Assembly (NCBI GenBank): GCA_964618895.1
Contig: CAZUDO010000077.1
Location: 31,519 to 95,518, forward strand
Source of the DNA: CAZUDO01 sp964618895
GTDB lineage: Bacteria; Desulfobacterota; Binatia; DP-6
Direction of reading: 5' to 3'
DNA length: 64,000 bases
In this document: positions 26,464-38,434 of the stretch, in pieces
Layout: every line of letters begins with the position of its first letter
Position numbering within the stretch: the first letter of the stretch is position 1
Notes under the pieces: model-generated
What the model was told of the DNA's origin: nothing
The model's input: the letters and a program-made list of their open reading frames with translations, nothing else
Databases searched by the model: none
Program-made: the position numbers and the translations under genes

Positions 26464-27255
26464 ATGCCCTTCCTCAGCAAGGACGGCGTGTCTCTACGCT
26501 ACGATCGTGCCGGCGGCGGCCCGGCGGTGCTGCTCATCCACGGCTGGACGTGCAACCGCAGCTTCTGGGAGCGCCAGGTGCAGGCGCTGCGTACCCGGCA
26601 TACGGTGATCGCCGTCGACTTGCGCGGTCACGGCGAATCGTCGCACCCGCGCACCGGCTACTCGCTCGGGGCGCTGGTCCGTGATCTCGACCATCTCGTG
26701 CGTGCCCTCGCCGTGCCCCGCATTGCCCTCGTCGGCTGGTCCATGGGCGGCATGGTGGCCCTCGATCTCGCCCGGCGCCTGGGCGAGCGGGCGAGCGCGC
26801 TGGTCCTGGTCGGCACCACCGCCGGCGGGCTCACCGACGACAAGAACGCGCTTCACCTCGACCCCACCCTGCTGGCCACGACCCAGAAGGCGCTGCAGGC
26901 CGACTGTCGCGCCTACCTGCGCTCGTACGCCCCGAGCCTGTTCAAGCTCGGCGCCGAGTCGCCCCTGCTCGCGTGGGCCGCCGGCCAGATGCAGAAAACC
27001 CCGGCGCACGCAGTGGAGGCCTGCCTCGACGGGCTGCTCGCCTTCGACGCCCGCGCGACCCTTGGCGGGCTCTCGCTGCCCACCGCCGTCCTCCATGGCC
27101 GGCACGACGCCGTCTTCCCGCTGGCCCACGGCGAGGCGCTGGCCACGGGGATCGCCGGTGCGCGCCTGACCGTCTTCGAGGACAGCGGCCATGCCCCGCC
27201 CCTCGAAGAGCCCGAACGCTTCAACGACACGCTCGCAGCATTACTGGCGGCGTAA
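26464..27255 (+). CDS. Alpha/beta hydrolase
   Basis: 263-residue hydrolase with a complete fold and triad: oxyanion region LLIHGWTCNRSFW, nucleophile elbow VGWSMGGMVALD, acid in LHGRHDAVFPL and histidine in EDSGHAPPLEEP. VDLRGHGESSHP after strand 4 is typical. The group includes esterases, lactonases and haloperoxidase-like enzymes, and the substrate is not evident. The ATG is well placed 91 bases from the divergent methyltransferase. It ends next to the inverted-repeat element. Confidence 0.88.
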   Translation: MPFLSKDGVSLRYDRAGGGPAVLLIHGWTCNRSFWERQVQALRTRHTVIAVDLRGHGESSHPRTGYSLGALVRDLDHLVRALAVPRIALVGWSMGGMVALDLARRLGERASALVLVGTTAGGLTDDKNALHLDPTLLATTQKALQADCRAYLRSYAPSLFKLGAESPLLAWAAGQMQKTPAHAVEACLDGLLAFDARATLGGLSLPTAVLHGRHDAVFPLAHGEALATGIAGARLTVFEDSGHAPPLEEPERFNDTLAALLAA

Positions 27256-27276
27256 ACCCCGCGATCCAAGACTAAA

Positions 27277-27433
27277 GACTTCTTGGCGGTGGAATCAAGC
27301 GAGGGCCGTGCCGCGGGAAGGCCGCGACGCGTCGTCGCCGCGCCACAATGCCTGTGTTCTGTCCTACCCTGTCTGCCGCGCCGGCTTCGCCGGCCGCGGC
27401 ACGACGTTCGCCCGATTCCACCGCCAAGAAGTC
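27277..27433. repeat. Inverted-repeat element with perfect 20-bp arms
   Basis: GACTTCTTGGCGGTGGAATC (27277-27296) is perfectly complementary to GATTCCACCGCCAAGAAGTC (27414-27433). Inside the arms, similarity continues in patches, with CGTGCCGCGG-like blocks on both sides, and there is a central hairpin CCGGCTTCGCCGG. The element fills the space between the convergent hydrolase and lepB genes. It has the form of a MITE or REPIN and has no coding capacity. Confidence 0.7.
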
Positions 27434-27440
27434 TTGGGAC

Positions 27441-27467
27441 CCGAGCCAAGACGAAGTCTTGGCTCGG
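27441..27467. terminator. Strong 12-bp hairpin after lepB
   Basis: CCGAGCCAAGAC and GTCTTGGCTCGG form a perfect 12-bp stem around GAA, one base beyond the lepB stop. Only a TTT follows on the plus strand and no T run on the minus strand, so it is a weak intrinsic terminator at best. It may stop both convergent transcripts or protect RNA ends. Confidence 0.45.
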
Positions 27468-27468
27468 T

Positions 27469-28131
27469 TTAGTCGACCAGGCGCCCGATCCGGTCCCAGC
27501 GCACCCACCGGTCTGGACCGTCCCACGACCAGTAGATGATGAGCGCCTCGCCCTTGATGTCGGCGATGGGCACCGGGCCCCAGAACCGCGAATCGTAGCT
27601 CTGGTCGCGGTTGTCGCCCATCACGAACACCGAGTCCGCGGGCACGGTGAAGGGCCCGTAGGAGTCCCCCTGCCCGCCGCGGTGCGCGCTCCAGGTGGCG
27701 TGCGGATCGTCCCACGGCTTGCCGTCGATCAGGACCTGGCGGTTGCGCACCTCGACAGTCTGGCCTTCGGTCGCGATCACCCGCTTGATGAAGTCCTTGG
27801 AGCGGTCCTTCGGCCAGATGAACACGATCACGTCGCTGGCGCGGGGCTTGCGCAGTCCAGGCAGCCGGCCGAGCGCCCACTGCGTGAGCGGGATCTCGAG
27901 GCGTGGCCCGTAGAGGAACTTGTTTACCAGGATGTGGTCGCCGATCTGCAGGGTGGGCAGCATGGACCCCGAGGGGATCTTGAACGCCTGCACGACGAAG
28001 GTCCGGATGACCAGCGCCAGCGCCAGCGCCACGACCAGCGCCTCGACATACTCGCGCAGGGTCGATTTCTGCTTGACCGCGGGTCGGACGGCAGTCGCGA
28101 CGCTCCGGGCGCGCACCACGGGATCAGCCAT
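27469..28131 (-). CDS. lepB: Signal peptidase I
   Basis: 220-residue membrane protease removing signal peptides from exported proteins. One N-terminal hydrophobic segment (ALVVALALALVIRTFVVQAF) precedes the catalytic serine in IPSGSMLPTL and the general-base lysine in DFIKRVIATEGQ. Box E is GDNRDQSYDSRFWGPV. The end IYWSWDGPDRWVRWDRIGRLV is typical. It lies 27 bases after lepA, the conserved lepA-lepB order, and is last in the long operon. Confidence 0.95.
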   Translation of the reverse strand: MADPVVRARSVATAVRPAVKQKSTLREYVEALVVALALALVIRTFVVQAFKIPSGSMLPTLQIGDHILVNKFLYGPRLEIPLTQWALGRLPGLRKPRASDVIVFIWPKDRSKDFIKRVIATEGQTVEVRNRQVLIDGKPWDDPHATWSAHRGGQGDSYGPFTVPADSVFVMGDNRDQSYDSRFWGPVPIADIKGEALIIYWSWDGPDRWVRWDRIGRLVD

Positions 28132-28158
28132 GCCGGCGCATGATAGACGAGCGGCCGC

Positions 28159-29958
<1,800 letters not shown>

Positions 29959-29970
29959 AACCGAAGGACT

Positions 29971-30156
29971 CTACGGTGCGCGTCGCGCCGTCGCAAGCGC
30001 CGCCAGGGTCCGCACGTCGAGCGGGAACTCGAGCACGACGTGCAGCACGCTCAACACCAGCAGCGCGCCCAGCCCGACGTGGTAGTCGTACGCGTACAGC
30101 GCGACCGCCGCGGCCCACGCGCCCCCGATCGTCGCCAGGCGCGCCCGCGTGACCAC
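29971..30156 (-). CDS. Small two-helix membrane protein
   Basis: 61-residue predicted membrane protein, GTG start, with two hydrophobic stretches (TIGGAWAAAVALYAY and LGALLVLSVLHVVLEFPL). It ends with TAG just 12 bases before the CTG of lepA and in the same frame. I do not know its function. The codon pattern and hydrophobic segments favour a real gene. Its stop so close to lepA suggests that it drives lepA translation. Confidence 0.5.
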   Translation of the reverse strand: MVTRARLATIGGAWAAAVALYAYDYHVGLGALLVLSVLHVVLEFPLDVRTLAALATARRAP

Positions 30157-30204
30157 ATGCCAGCGGATGATGCCGGTCTTGCGGACGCTGTCACCGTGGG
30201 CCCC

Positions 30205-31137
30205 TCAGGTGGCAGTCGCGCGCGTGCGGAAGAACTCGACGGTCTGCCGGAGGCCGTCCTCCAGCGATATCTCCGGTCGCCAGCCGAGTGTCTCGGCCGC
30301 CAGCCGCGCGTCGATCACGCTGCGGCGCTGCTCGCCCGCCTTGGTCGGCCCGTGGTGGACCTCGGAGCGGCTGCCCGAGACTTTCAGCAGGAGCGCCGCC
30401 AGCCGGTTCACGTCGGTCTCGACCCCGGTGCCGATGTTCACCGCACCGCTCGGCGCCCGGTCGAGCGCCAGCACGTTGGCCCGCACCACGTCGCCCACGT
30501 AGACGTAGTCGCGCGTCTGGGTGCCGTCGCCGTTCACGGTGACCGGCTCGCCACGCAGCATCCTGCCCGAGAAGATGGCCACCACCCCGGCCTCGCCGTG
30601 CGGGTCCTGGCGCGGCCCGTACACGTTGGCGTAGCGCAACGCGAAGAACGGGATGCCGTACTCGGCCTGATAGAAGAAGGCGTACAGCTCGCCGGCGCGC
30701 TTGCTCACGCCGTACGGGCTCACCGGGCGCGTCGGATGCGTCTCCGGCGCCGGGAACACGTCCTGCTCGCCGTACGCCGCCCCACCCGACGACACGAAGA
30801 TGACCCGCTGCACGCAGCCGGCGCGGCGGGCACCCTCCAGCAGGTTGATGGTACCGAGGATGTTAGTGCGCGCGTCGAACGCCGGGTCCGCCACCGAGCG
30901 GCGCACGTCCATCTGGGCGGCGTGCAGGCTCAGTACCGCCGGCCGCTCGCGCGCGATCAGCGCCCCGAGCTGCGGGTCGGCGATGTCCATCTGCACGAAC
31001 CGGGCCTTGGGGTTCAGGTTCTCGCGATGGCCGGTGGAGAGGTCGTCCACCACTACGACCGCGTGCCCCGCCGCCACGTAGGCGTCGACCACGTGCGACC
31101 CGATGAAGCCCGCGCCGCCGGTGACCAGGATACTCAC
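30205..31137 (-). CDS. NAD-dependent sugar-nucleotide epimerase (GalE-like)
   Basis: 310-residue extended SDR. The NAD loop is VTGGAGFIGSHVVDAY, the catalytic Tyr/Lys pair is SPYGVSKRAGE, with serine in VSSGGAAYGEQ, and the substrate region has GPRQDPHGEAGVV and GDGTQTRDYVYVGDV. It resembles UDP-glucose 4-epimerases. Directly downstream of ugd and uxs it could be a UDP-xylose or UDP-glucuronate 4-epimerase, but substrate cannot be fixed from sequence. Confidence 0.88.
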   Translation of the reverse strand: MSILVTGGAGFIGSHVVDAYVAAGHAVVVVDDLSTGHRENLNPKARFVQMDIADPQLGALIARERPAVLSLHAAQMDVRRSVADPAFDARTNILGTINLLEGARRAGCVQRVIFVSSGGAAYGEQDVFPAPETHPTRPVSPYGVSKRAGELYAFFYQAEYGIPFFALRYANVYGPRQDPHGEAGVVAIFSGRMLRGEPVTVNGDGTQTRDYVYVGDVVRANVLALDRAPSGAVNIGTGVETDVNRLAALLLKVSGSRSEVHHGPTKAGEQRRSVIDARLAAETLGWRPEISLEDGLRQTVEFFRTRATAT

Positions 31138-31150
31138 GCCGGCGACACCC

Positions 31151-32089
31151 TCATGCCAGGAGCGCGCCGCGGAAGTACTCGATGGTGTACCGCAGGCCCT
31201 CTTCCAGCGTCACCTTGGGCTCCCAGCCGAGCAGCTGCCGCGCCTTCGTGATATCGGGCTGCCGGACCTTGGGGTCGTCCTCCGGCAACGGCCGGAAGAC
31301 GATCTCGCTGGAGCTGTCGGTGAGCGCCTTGATGCGCTCGGCGAACTGCAGGATGGTCACCTCGGTCGGATTGCCGCAGTTGACGGGCCCGTTGTAGTCC
31401 GAGCGCAGCAGCCGCACGATGCCCTCGACCAGGTCGGACACGTAGCAGAAGCTGCGCGTCTGCCCGCCGTCGCCGTACACCGTGAGCGGCTCGCCGCGCA
31501 GCGCCTGCGAGATGAAGTTGGGCACCACGCGCCCGTCGTTCAGACGCATGCGCGGGCCGTGCGTGTTGAAGATGCGGACGATGCGCGTGTCGACGCCGTG
31601 GGCGCGGTGGTAGGCCATGACCAACGCCTCGGCGAAGCGTTTGGCCTCGTCGTACACGCCGCGCGGCCCGATGGGGTTGACGTTGCCCCAGTAGTCCTCC
31701 GGCTGCGGGTGGACGAGCGGGTCGCCGTACACCTCCGACGTGGACGCCAGCAGGAAGCGCGCACCCTTTTCCTTGGCGAGCCCGAGGGCCTTGTGGGTAC
31801 CGAGCGAGCCCACCTTGAGGGTCGGGATGGGTAGCTCGAGGTAGTCGACCGGGCTCGCCGGCGAGGCGAAGTGCAGGATCGTGTCGAGCGTGCCCTTCAC
31901 GTAGATGTAGGTGGTCACGTCCTGCTGGATGAACGTGAAGCGCCGGTCGGCGAACAGGTGCGCGATGTTGTCGGCCGAGCCGGTGGACAAGTTGTCCATG
32001 CAGATGACTTCGTTCCCCATGGCGAGGAACCGCTCGCACAGGTGCGAGCCGATGAACCCGGCCCCGCCGGTGATGAGCACCCGTGCCAT
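31151..32089 (-). CDS. uxs: UDP-glucuronate decarboxylase (UDP-xylose synthase)
   Basis: 312-residue SDR with ITGGAGFIGSHLCERF, LASTSEVYGDPLVHPQ, GPRGVYDEAKRFAEAL (Tyr/Lys pair) and FNTHGPRMRLNDGRVVPNF, the set typical of UXS enzymes, which convert UDP-glucuronate to UDP-xylose. It follows ugd, which makes the substrate, by six bases. This pairing supports the assignment over dTDP-glucose dehydratase. Confidence 0.92.
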   Translation of the reverse strand: MARVLITGGAGFIGSHLCERFLAMGNEVICMDNLSTGSADNIAHLFADRRFTFIQQDVTTYIYVKGTLDTILHFASPASPVDYLELPIPTLKVGSLGTHKALGLAKEKGARFLLASTSEVYGDPLVHPQPEDYWGNVNPIGPRGVYDEAKRFAEALVMAYHRAHGVDTRIVRIFNTHGPRMRLNDGRVVPNFISQALRGEPLTVYGDGGQTRSFCYVSDLVEGIVRLLRSDYNGPVNCGNPTEVTILQFAERIKALTDSSSEIVFRPLPEDDPKVRQPDITKARQLLGWEPKVTLEEGLRYTIEYFRGALLA

Positions 32090-32095
32090 CGCCCC

Positions 32096-33411
<1,316 letters not shown>

Positions 33412-33415
<4 letters not shown>

Positions 33416-34413
33416 GGGCCGGCACGCATACCGGCGCCCTCCCCGGATGTCAATTCAGCGGCGCCTTCCAGCACCTCGCGTACGCGGTAGATCGGCTTCG
33501 CCTGCGACTCGTGGTACGTGCGCACGAGCATCTCGCCCAAGAGCCCGATCGACAGGAACTGCACGCCCACCACCGCGAGCAGGATGGCGAGCAGGACGAC
33601 GGGCCGGCCGGCGAGCGGCACACCCAGCACCAGCCGCTGGAAGCCGAGCCAGGCCGTGAGCCCCAGGCCCACGCCCGTGCACGCGAGTCCGAGCAGGCCG
33701 AAGAGCTGGATCGGACGGGTCGCGAAGCCCGACAGGAACTTGACCGTCAGGAGGTCGAGCAGTACCCGCACGGTGCGCGAGAGGCCGTACTTCGAGCGAC
33801 CGAGGGTGCGCGGTCGATGGTTCACTGGCAGCTCGATCACGCGCGCGCCCAGATCCGCCGCCAGCGCCGGAATGAACCGGTGCAGCTCGCCGTAGAGCTG
33901 CAGGTCCTTCGCCACCCACGCCCGCATGGCGCGCAGCGTGCAGCCGTAGTCGTGCAACGCGGTGCCGGTGACGCGCGAGATGACCCGGTTGGCCACCGCC
34001 GACGGCAGCCGGCGGCGCCAGAACGGGTCGCGGCGCTGGTGGCGCCAGCCGTTCACCATGTCGGCATCGTCGAGCGCGGCGAGCAGCTGCGGGATGTCGT
34101 GCGGGTCATTCTGCAGATCGCCGTCCATGGTGACGATGACCGGCGCGCGCGCCTGGTCGAACCCCGCCGCGAGGGCGGCCGTCTGCCCGAAGTTGCGCGC
34201 CAGGCGAACCACCCGCAGGCGCGGCTCGCGCCCGCGCAGCGCCTGCAGGCGCTCGAAGGTGGCGTCGGTGCTGCCATCGTCCACCACCACGATCTCCGCC
34301 CGACGGTCGATCTGGTCGAGCACGCGGGCGAGTTCGTCCACCAGCGCGACGACCGCGTCGGCCTCGTCGTAGACCGGGATGACGACCGAGAGCTCGGGGG
34401 AGCGCGTGATCAG
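33412..34413 (-). CDS. GT2 glycosyltransferase (ArnC/GtrB-like), CTG start
   Basis: 333-residue polyprenyl-phosphate sugar transferase-like protein. The GT-A domain has LSVVIPVYDEADAV, VVVDDGSTDATFE, RNFGQTAALAAGF and MDGDLQNDP, and two C-terminal membrane helices follow, as in ArnC/GtrB/DPM1 types that load a sugar on undecaprenyl phosphate. No ATG, GTG or TTG exists at the proper N terminus. CTG 34413 (read MITRSPELSVVIP) overlaps the kinase stop as CTGA, matching the GTGA and ATGA overlaps on either side in this operon. The product may be fed to a GT-C enzyme. Confidence 0.9.
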
Positions 34414-35311
34414 AACTCCGTCAGCGCGACGAACTGGCGGTAGCGCCGCTCGATGTCGTCCCGGGTGAGGGTGCGGAAGCGCCGGCCGCCGAAGTCCTCC
34501 ACGATGTAGGAGGCCAGCACGCTGCCGTACACGATGGCACGCCGGAGGCCCGCCTCCGAGCGGTCGCCGGTGCTGGCCAGGTAGCCCATCAGGCCGCCGG
34601 CGAACGAGTCGCCCGCCCCGGTGGGGTCGAACACCTCCTCCAGCGGATAGGCCGGCACCGCGAACACCGTGTCGGCGGCGAACAGGATGGCGCCGTACTC
34701 GCCGCGCTTGATGAGCACGCGCTTCGGGCCGAGGGCCAGGATGCGGCGCGCCGCGCGCGACACGTTGCTCTCGCCGGAGAGGAGCCGCGCCTCCTCGTCG
34801 TTCAGCACCAGCAGCTCGATGCGGGGCAGGAGCGCCTCGAACGGCGCGCGCGCCTCCTGGATCCAGTGGTTCATGGTGTCGCACGCCACCAGCGACGGCC
34901 CGACGAACTGGTCGAGCACGCCCTGCTGCAGCGTCGGATCGATGTTGGCGAGGAACACATACGGCGCCTGGCGCGTGGCGGTGCCGAGGCGTGGCTGGAA
35001 GTTCGCGAACACGTTCAGCTCGAGGTGGAGCGTGTCGCGGACGTTCAGATCCTCGTGGTAGCGCCCGGTCCAGCGGAAGGTGCGCCCGGCGCGCACCTCG
35101 AGGCCGCCCAGGTCGATGCCCCGGCTCTTCAAGAACTCCCGCTCGGCGGGGGGGAAGTCCTCCCCGACCACCGCCACCAGATGGACCAGCGCAAAGTAGC
35201 TGGCCGCGACGGCGAAATGGGTCGCCGAGCCGCCGAGCACGTCGGCCGCGCGGCCGGTGGGCGTTTCGATGGTGTCAAAGGCAACCGAGCCGACGACGGC
35301 GATCGCGTGGC

Positions 35312-35315
<4 letters not shown>
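34410..35315 (-). CDS. PfkB-family sugar or nucleoside kinase
   Basis: 301-residue ribokinase-fold kinase. VVGSVAFDTIETPTGR at the start, LGGSATHFAVAA, and the catalytic anion hole DPTGAGDSFAGGLMG near residue 250 are clear. The GTG start has GGGAGG upstream and overlaps the mtnP stop as GTGA. Tight coupling with methylthioadenosine phosphorylase suggests a nucleoside, methylthioribose or related substrate. This is inference. Confidence 0.88.
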
Positions 35316-36172
<857 letters not shown>

Positions 36173-36272
36173 GGCCGCGCCGTTCCCTTCCCGCGGGCGG
36201 GCCGCGGCGGGGCCATCGTCGGGGAAATCCGTGGTCAGCGCAAGGTTTGCGGGACGGCGGCGTCGTTGCTCG

Positions 36273-36393
36273 GTCGGCGGGTCCGGGGGCCGGGGTCGCC
36301 GCTTCGTTCGCCGGCGGTCGGGGTGGGCTACCGCACTTGATTTCCGCATCGCCGGCTCAAGGCGCTCTGACCCCGGCCCCCGGACCCGCCGAC
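36273..36393. repeat. Inverted-repeat element with perfect 25-bp arms
   Basis: The 25 bases 36273-36297 (starting GTCGGCGGGTCCGGGGG) are perfectly complementary to 36369-36393 (starting GACCCCGGCCCCCGG). The 71-base interior carries a smaller GCCGGCG/CGCCGGC pair. It has no coding capacity and lies between the mtnP start and the DUF6036 gene, in the region where the mtnP operon promoter is expected. Confidence 0.75.
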
Positions 36394-36438
36394 CGGCTGC
36401 AGCGTCGCGTCACCTTGCGCCTTGCGCCGCGACGATCA

Positions 36439-36975
36439 TCACGTCGAGCGGATCGGGAACTCGGCGGCGAACCGCTTGCGGAGCGCGTCACGACGGCCTG
36501 GCAGGATGTCGGTGACGGCGAGGCGCTCGAGGACGAGCGTCTCATCAACGAGGCCGTGGCGGATCGCCTCCCGGATGAAGACCCAGTCTTTTTCCCGGCC
36601 CGCGACCGCCTTTGCGACCAGGAGGTCGTGCACCTCCAAACACCATGCGGTGGCGCCGCGGGTGTTGGCGTTGCAGACCGCCACGAGGCGGTCGCGCCAG
36701 CCGGCGGGAAGCACCGCCGTCGTCTCACTCACGCCCTGCGCGTAGTAGCCATAGGCGGCGTGAAAGGGTGAGCCCTCCCCGATGCTGCCGTCGATCAGAT
36801 CGGCGCGTTCGGGATGGTTCTTGGGGAAGACGTCGGCTGCGACCGACACGCGCAATGCCGCCGGCGCATCTGGAAATTGCCCCAGCACGGCCTGGCTCCC
36901 GATGACGATCAGCTCGTCGTCCGCCGCGATGTCTGTCGCCGCACGGATGATGTGCTCGAGCTCGGCGCGCGTCAT
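36439..36975 (-). CDS. DUF6036-type nucleotidyltransferase-like protein (candidate toxin)
   Basis: 178-residue protein with a nucleotidyltransferase-like start: ELIVIGSQAVLGQFPDAP followed by LRVSVAADVFPKNHP, then YGYYAQGVSETTAVLP, CLEVHDLLVAKAVAGREKD and VFIREAIRHGL. The pattern is that of DUF6036, related to AbiEii/MNT-type enzymes. The first acid expected near SxExD seems replaced by alanine (VAAD), so activity is open. ATGA overlap with the 108-residue upstream gene indicates an obligate two-gene unit, plausibly toxin-antitoxin. Confidence 0.65.
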   Translation of the reverse strand: MTRAELEHIIRAATDIAADDELIVIGSQAVLGQFPDAPAALRVSVAADVFPKNHPERADLIDGSIGEGSPFHAAYGYYAQGVSETTAVLPAGWRDRLVAVCNANTRGATAWCLEVHDLLVAKAVAGREKDWVFIREAIRHGLVDETLVLERLAVTDILPGRRDALRKRFAAEFPIRST

Positions 36976-37298
36976 TCGGAGTGGCCATGCAGCACGCCGA
37001 CGCGGCGCCAAATGGCCCACCGCTCGCGCGCCGTGAGCGCCCCGGCGAAGGGCGTGCACTGGCGCAGCTCGCGCGCCTCCTCACCGGGGTCGACCAGGAA
37101 GGCACACACCTCCGCGACCGGGCGTAAGAGAATCTCCCGCCACCGGCGCACGTGATGGGGAAGTGGCTCGGCGGCGTCCGTCCACGCCTCGACGCGGGCC
37201 CGCGCACGCTCGAGCACGACCGGCGCCTCCCGAACCCGCATTGCGATGGCGCGGTGATAGGCGAGGCTACGCTCTTCGGCCAGACGGTGCAGATCCAC
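36972..37298 (-). CDS. Small helical partner of the DUF6036 protein
   Basis: 108-residue soluble, largely helical protein (VDLHRLAEERSLAYHRAIA, ARARVEAWTDAAEPLPHHV, VAEVCAFLVDPGEEARELRQ, TPFAGALTARERWAIWRRV). I do not know a described function. The GTG start was chosen because the conserved-looking VDLHRLAEERS begins there. It precedes and overlaps the DUF6036 gene, the order seen for antitoxin-toxin pairs, so an antitoxin role is a reasonable guess. Confidence 0.6.
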   Translation of the reverse strand: MDLHRLAEERSLAYHRAIAMRVREAPVVLERARARVEAWTDAAEPLPHHVRRWREILLRPVAEVCAFLVDPGEEARELRQCTPFAGALTARERWAIWRRVGVLHGHSE

Positions 37299-37514
37299 GG
37301 CTCGACTCTCCGCCGAGATCGGTTGTACCGGTGCCGCCAAACCAGGGTCAAACGCGGCCGGGGCACGCTGGCCACAGCCCCGTCCCGCCGCGCTAGTCCG
37401 ACGGTCAACCGATGGTCTCCTCGGCTCGCTTCGACGCCGGAGCCCCCTTGGGCGTTACCGTGCCGGCGTGGTAACCGGAGCCCCGCGGCGCGCATCACAC
37501 GCCCGCGCCGCGCC

Positions 37515-38423
37515 ATGCCGCTTGCCGCCGACATTGCCATCCGTCTCGCGACCACCGCCGACCGCGACGCGGCGCTCGCGTTGCTGGTCGCCCAGCTGCG
37601 CGAGCACGCCATCCAGACGCCGGAGGACGCCCTCGGACGCGCGCTCGATCGCCTGTTGACCCGCCCCGGCAGGGGGTTTCTGCTGCTCGCCACACGCGCC
37701 GACCGCCCCATCGGTCTCGTCGCCCTCTCCTTCGCGTGGCCACTCGAGCACGCGCATCGGTCGATGTGGCTGGAGGAGCTGTACGTCGAACCGACGGCGC
37801 GCGGCCACGGCGCCGGCACCGCGCTGCTCGACGCCGCCGTCGCGCGTGCCGCCGACCACGGGGCGACCACGATCGACCTCGAGGTCGACGCCGGCCACCG
37901 CCGAGCGGAGCGTCTCTACGCCCGCGCCGGCTTCGCGCCCCTGCCCCGGGCGCGCTGGGTGCGCCGCCTCGAGCCGGCGCGCCCGGCGCCCATCCGGTCA
38001 CCCGACGCACTCGACGGGGGCTGCTTCTGCGGCGCCGTGCGCTACCACGTGGCCGCCGCACCACGGAGCGTAACGCACTGTCATTGCCGCATCTGCCGGC
38101 GCACGACCGGCGCGCCATTCGTCACCTGGGCCACGGTACCGGCCGCGGCGTTCACGTTCACACGTGGCGTCCCGCGCGAGCTGCAGTCGACCGCGCAGGC
38201 CGTGCGAACGTTCTGTGGAACGTGCGGCACGGCGCTCACCTTCCGCGAGCTCGCGCACCCCCGCTCCGTCGACGTGACCGTGGGGAGCCTGGACGATCCC
38301 GACGCGCTCGTCCCGGGTGACCACATCTGGACGGTCCGGCAGCTCGCGTGGCTCGAGCTCGAGGACGACCTCCCCCGGCATCCCGAAGCGGATCCGGCCG
38401 AGCGCGACGACGACTCCGCATAG
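37515..38423 (+). CDS. Fusion of GNAT acetyltransferase and GFA (CENP-V type) domains
   Basis: 302-residue two-domain protein. Residues 1-155 are a GNAT domain with the acetyl-CoA loop EELYVEPTARGHGAGTALL. From about residue 170 a GFA domain follows: GGCFCGAVRYHV, THCHCRICRRTTGAPFVTW and FCGTCGTALTFRE, with all zinc cysteines of the glutathione-dependent formaldehyde-activating fold. The linker is proline-rich (ARPAPIRSPD). A sequencing frameshift is not needed, since the frame is open throughout. The combined role is unknown. Thiol-adduct acetylation or detoxification is a guess. Confidence 0.85.
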   Translation: MPLAADIAIRLATTADRDAALALLVAQLREHAIQTPEDALGRALDRLLTRPGRGFLLLATRADRPIGLVALSFAWPLEHAHRSMWLEELYVEPTARGHGAGTALLDAAVARAADHGATTIDLEVDAGHRRAERLYARAGFAPLPRARWVRRLEPARPAPIRSPDALDGGCFCGAVRYHVAAAPRSVTHCHCRICRRTTGAPFVTWATVPAAAFTFTRGVPRELQSTAQAVRTFCGTCGTALTFRELAHPRSVDVTVGSLDDPDALVPGDHIWTVRQLAWLELEDDLPRHPEADPAERDDDSA

Positions 38424-38434
38424 CCGTGGTCGCC

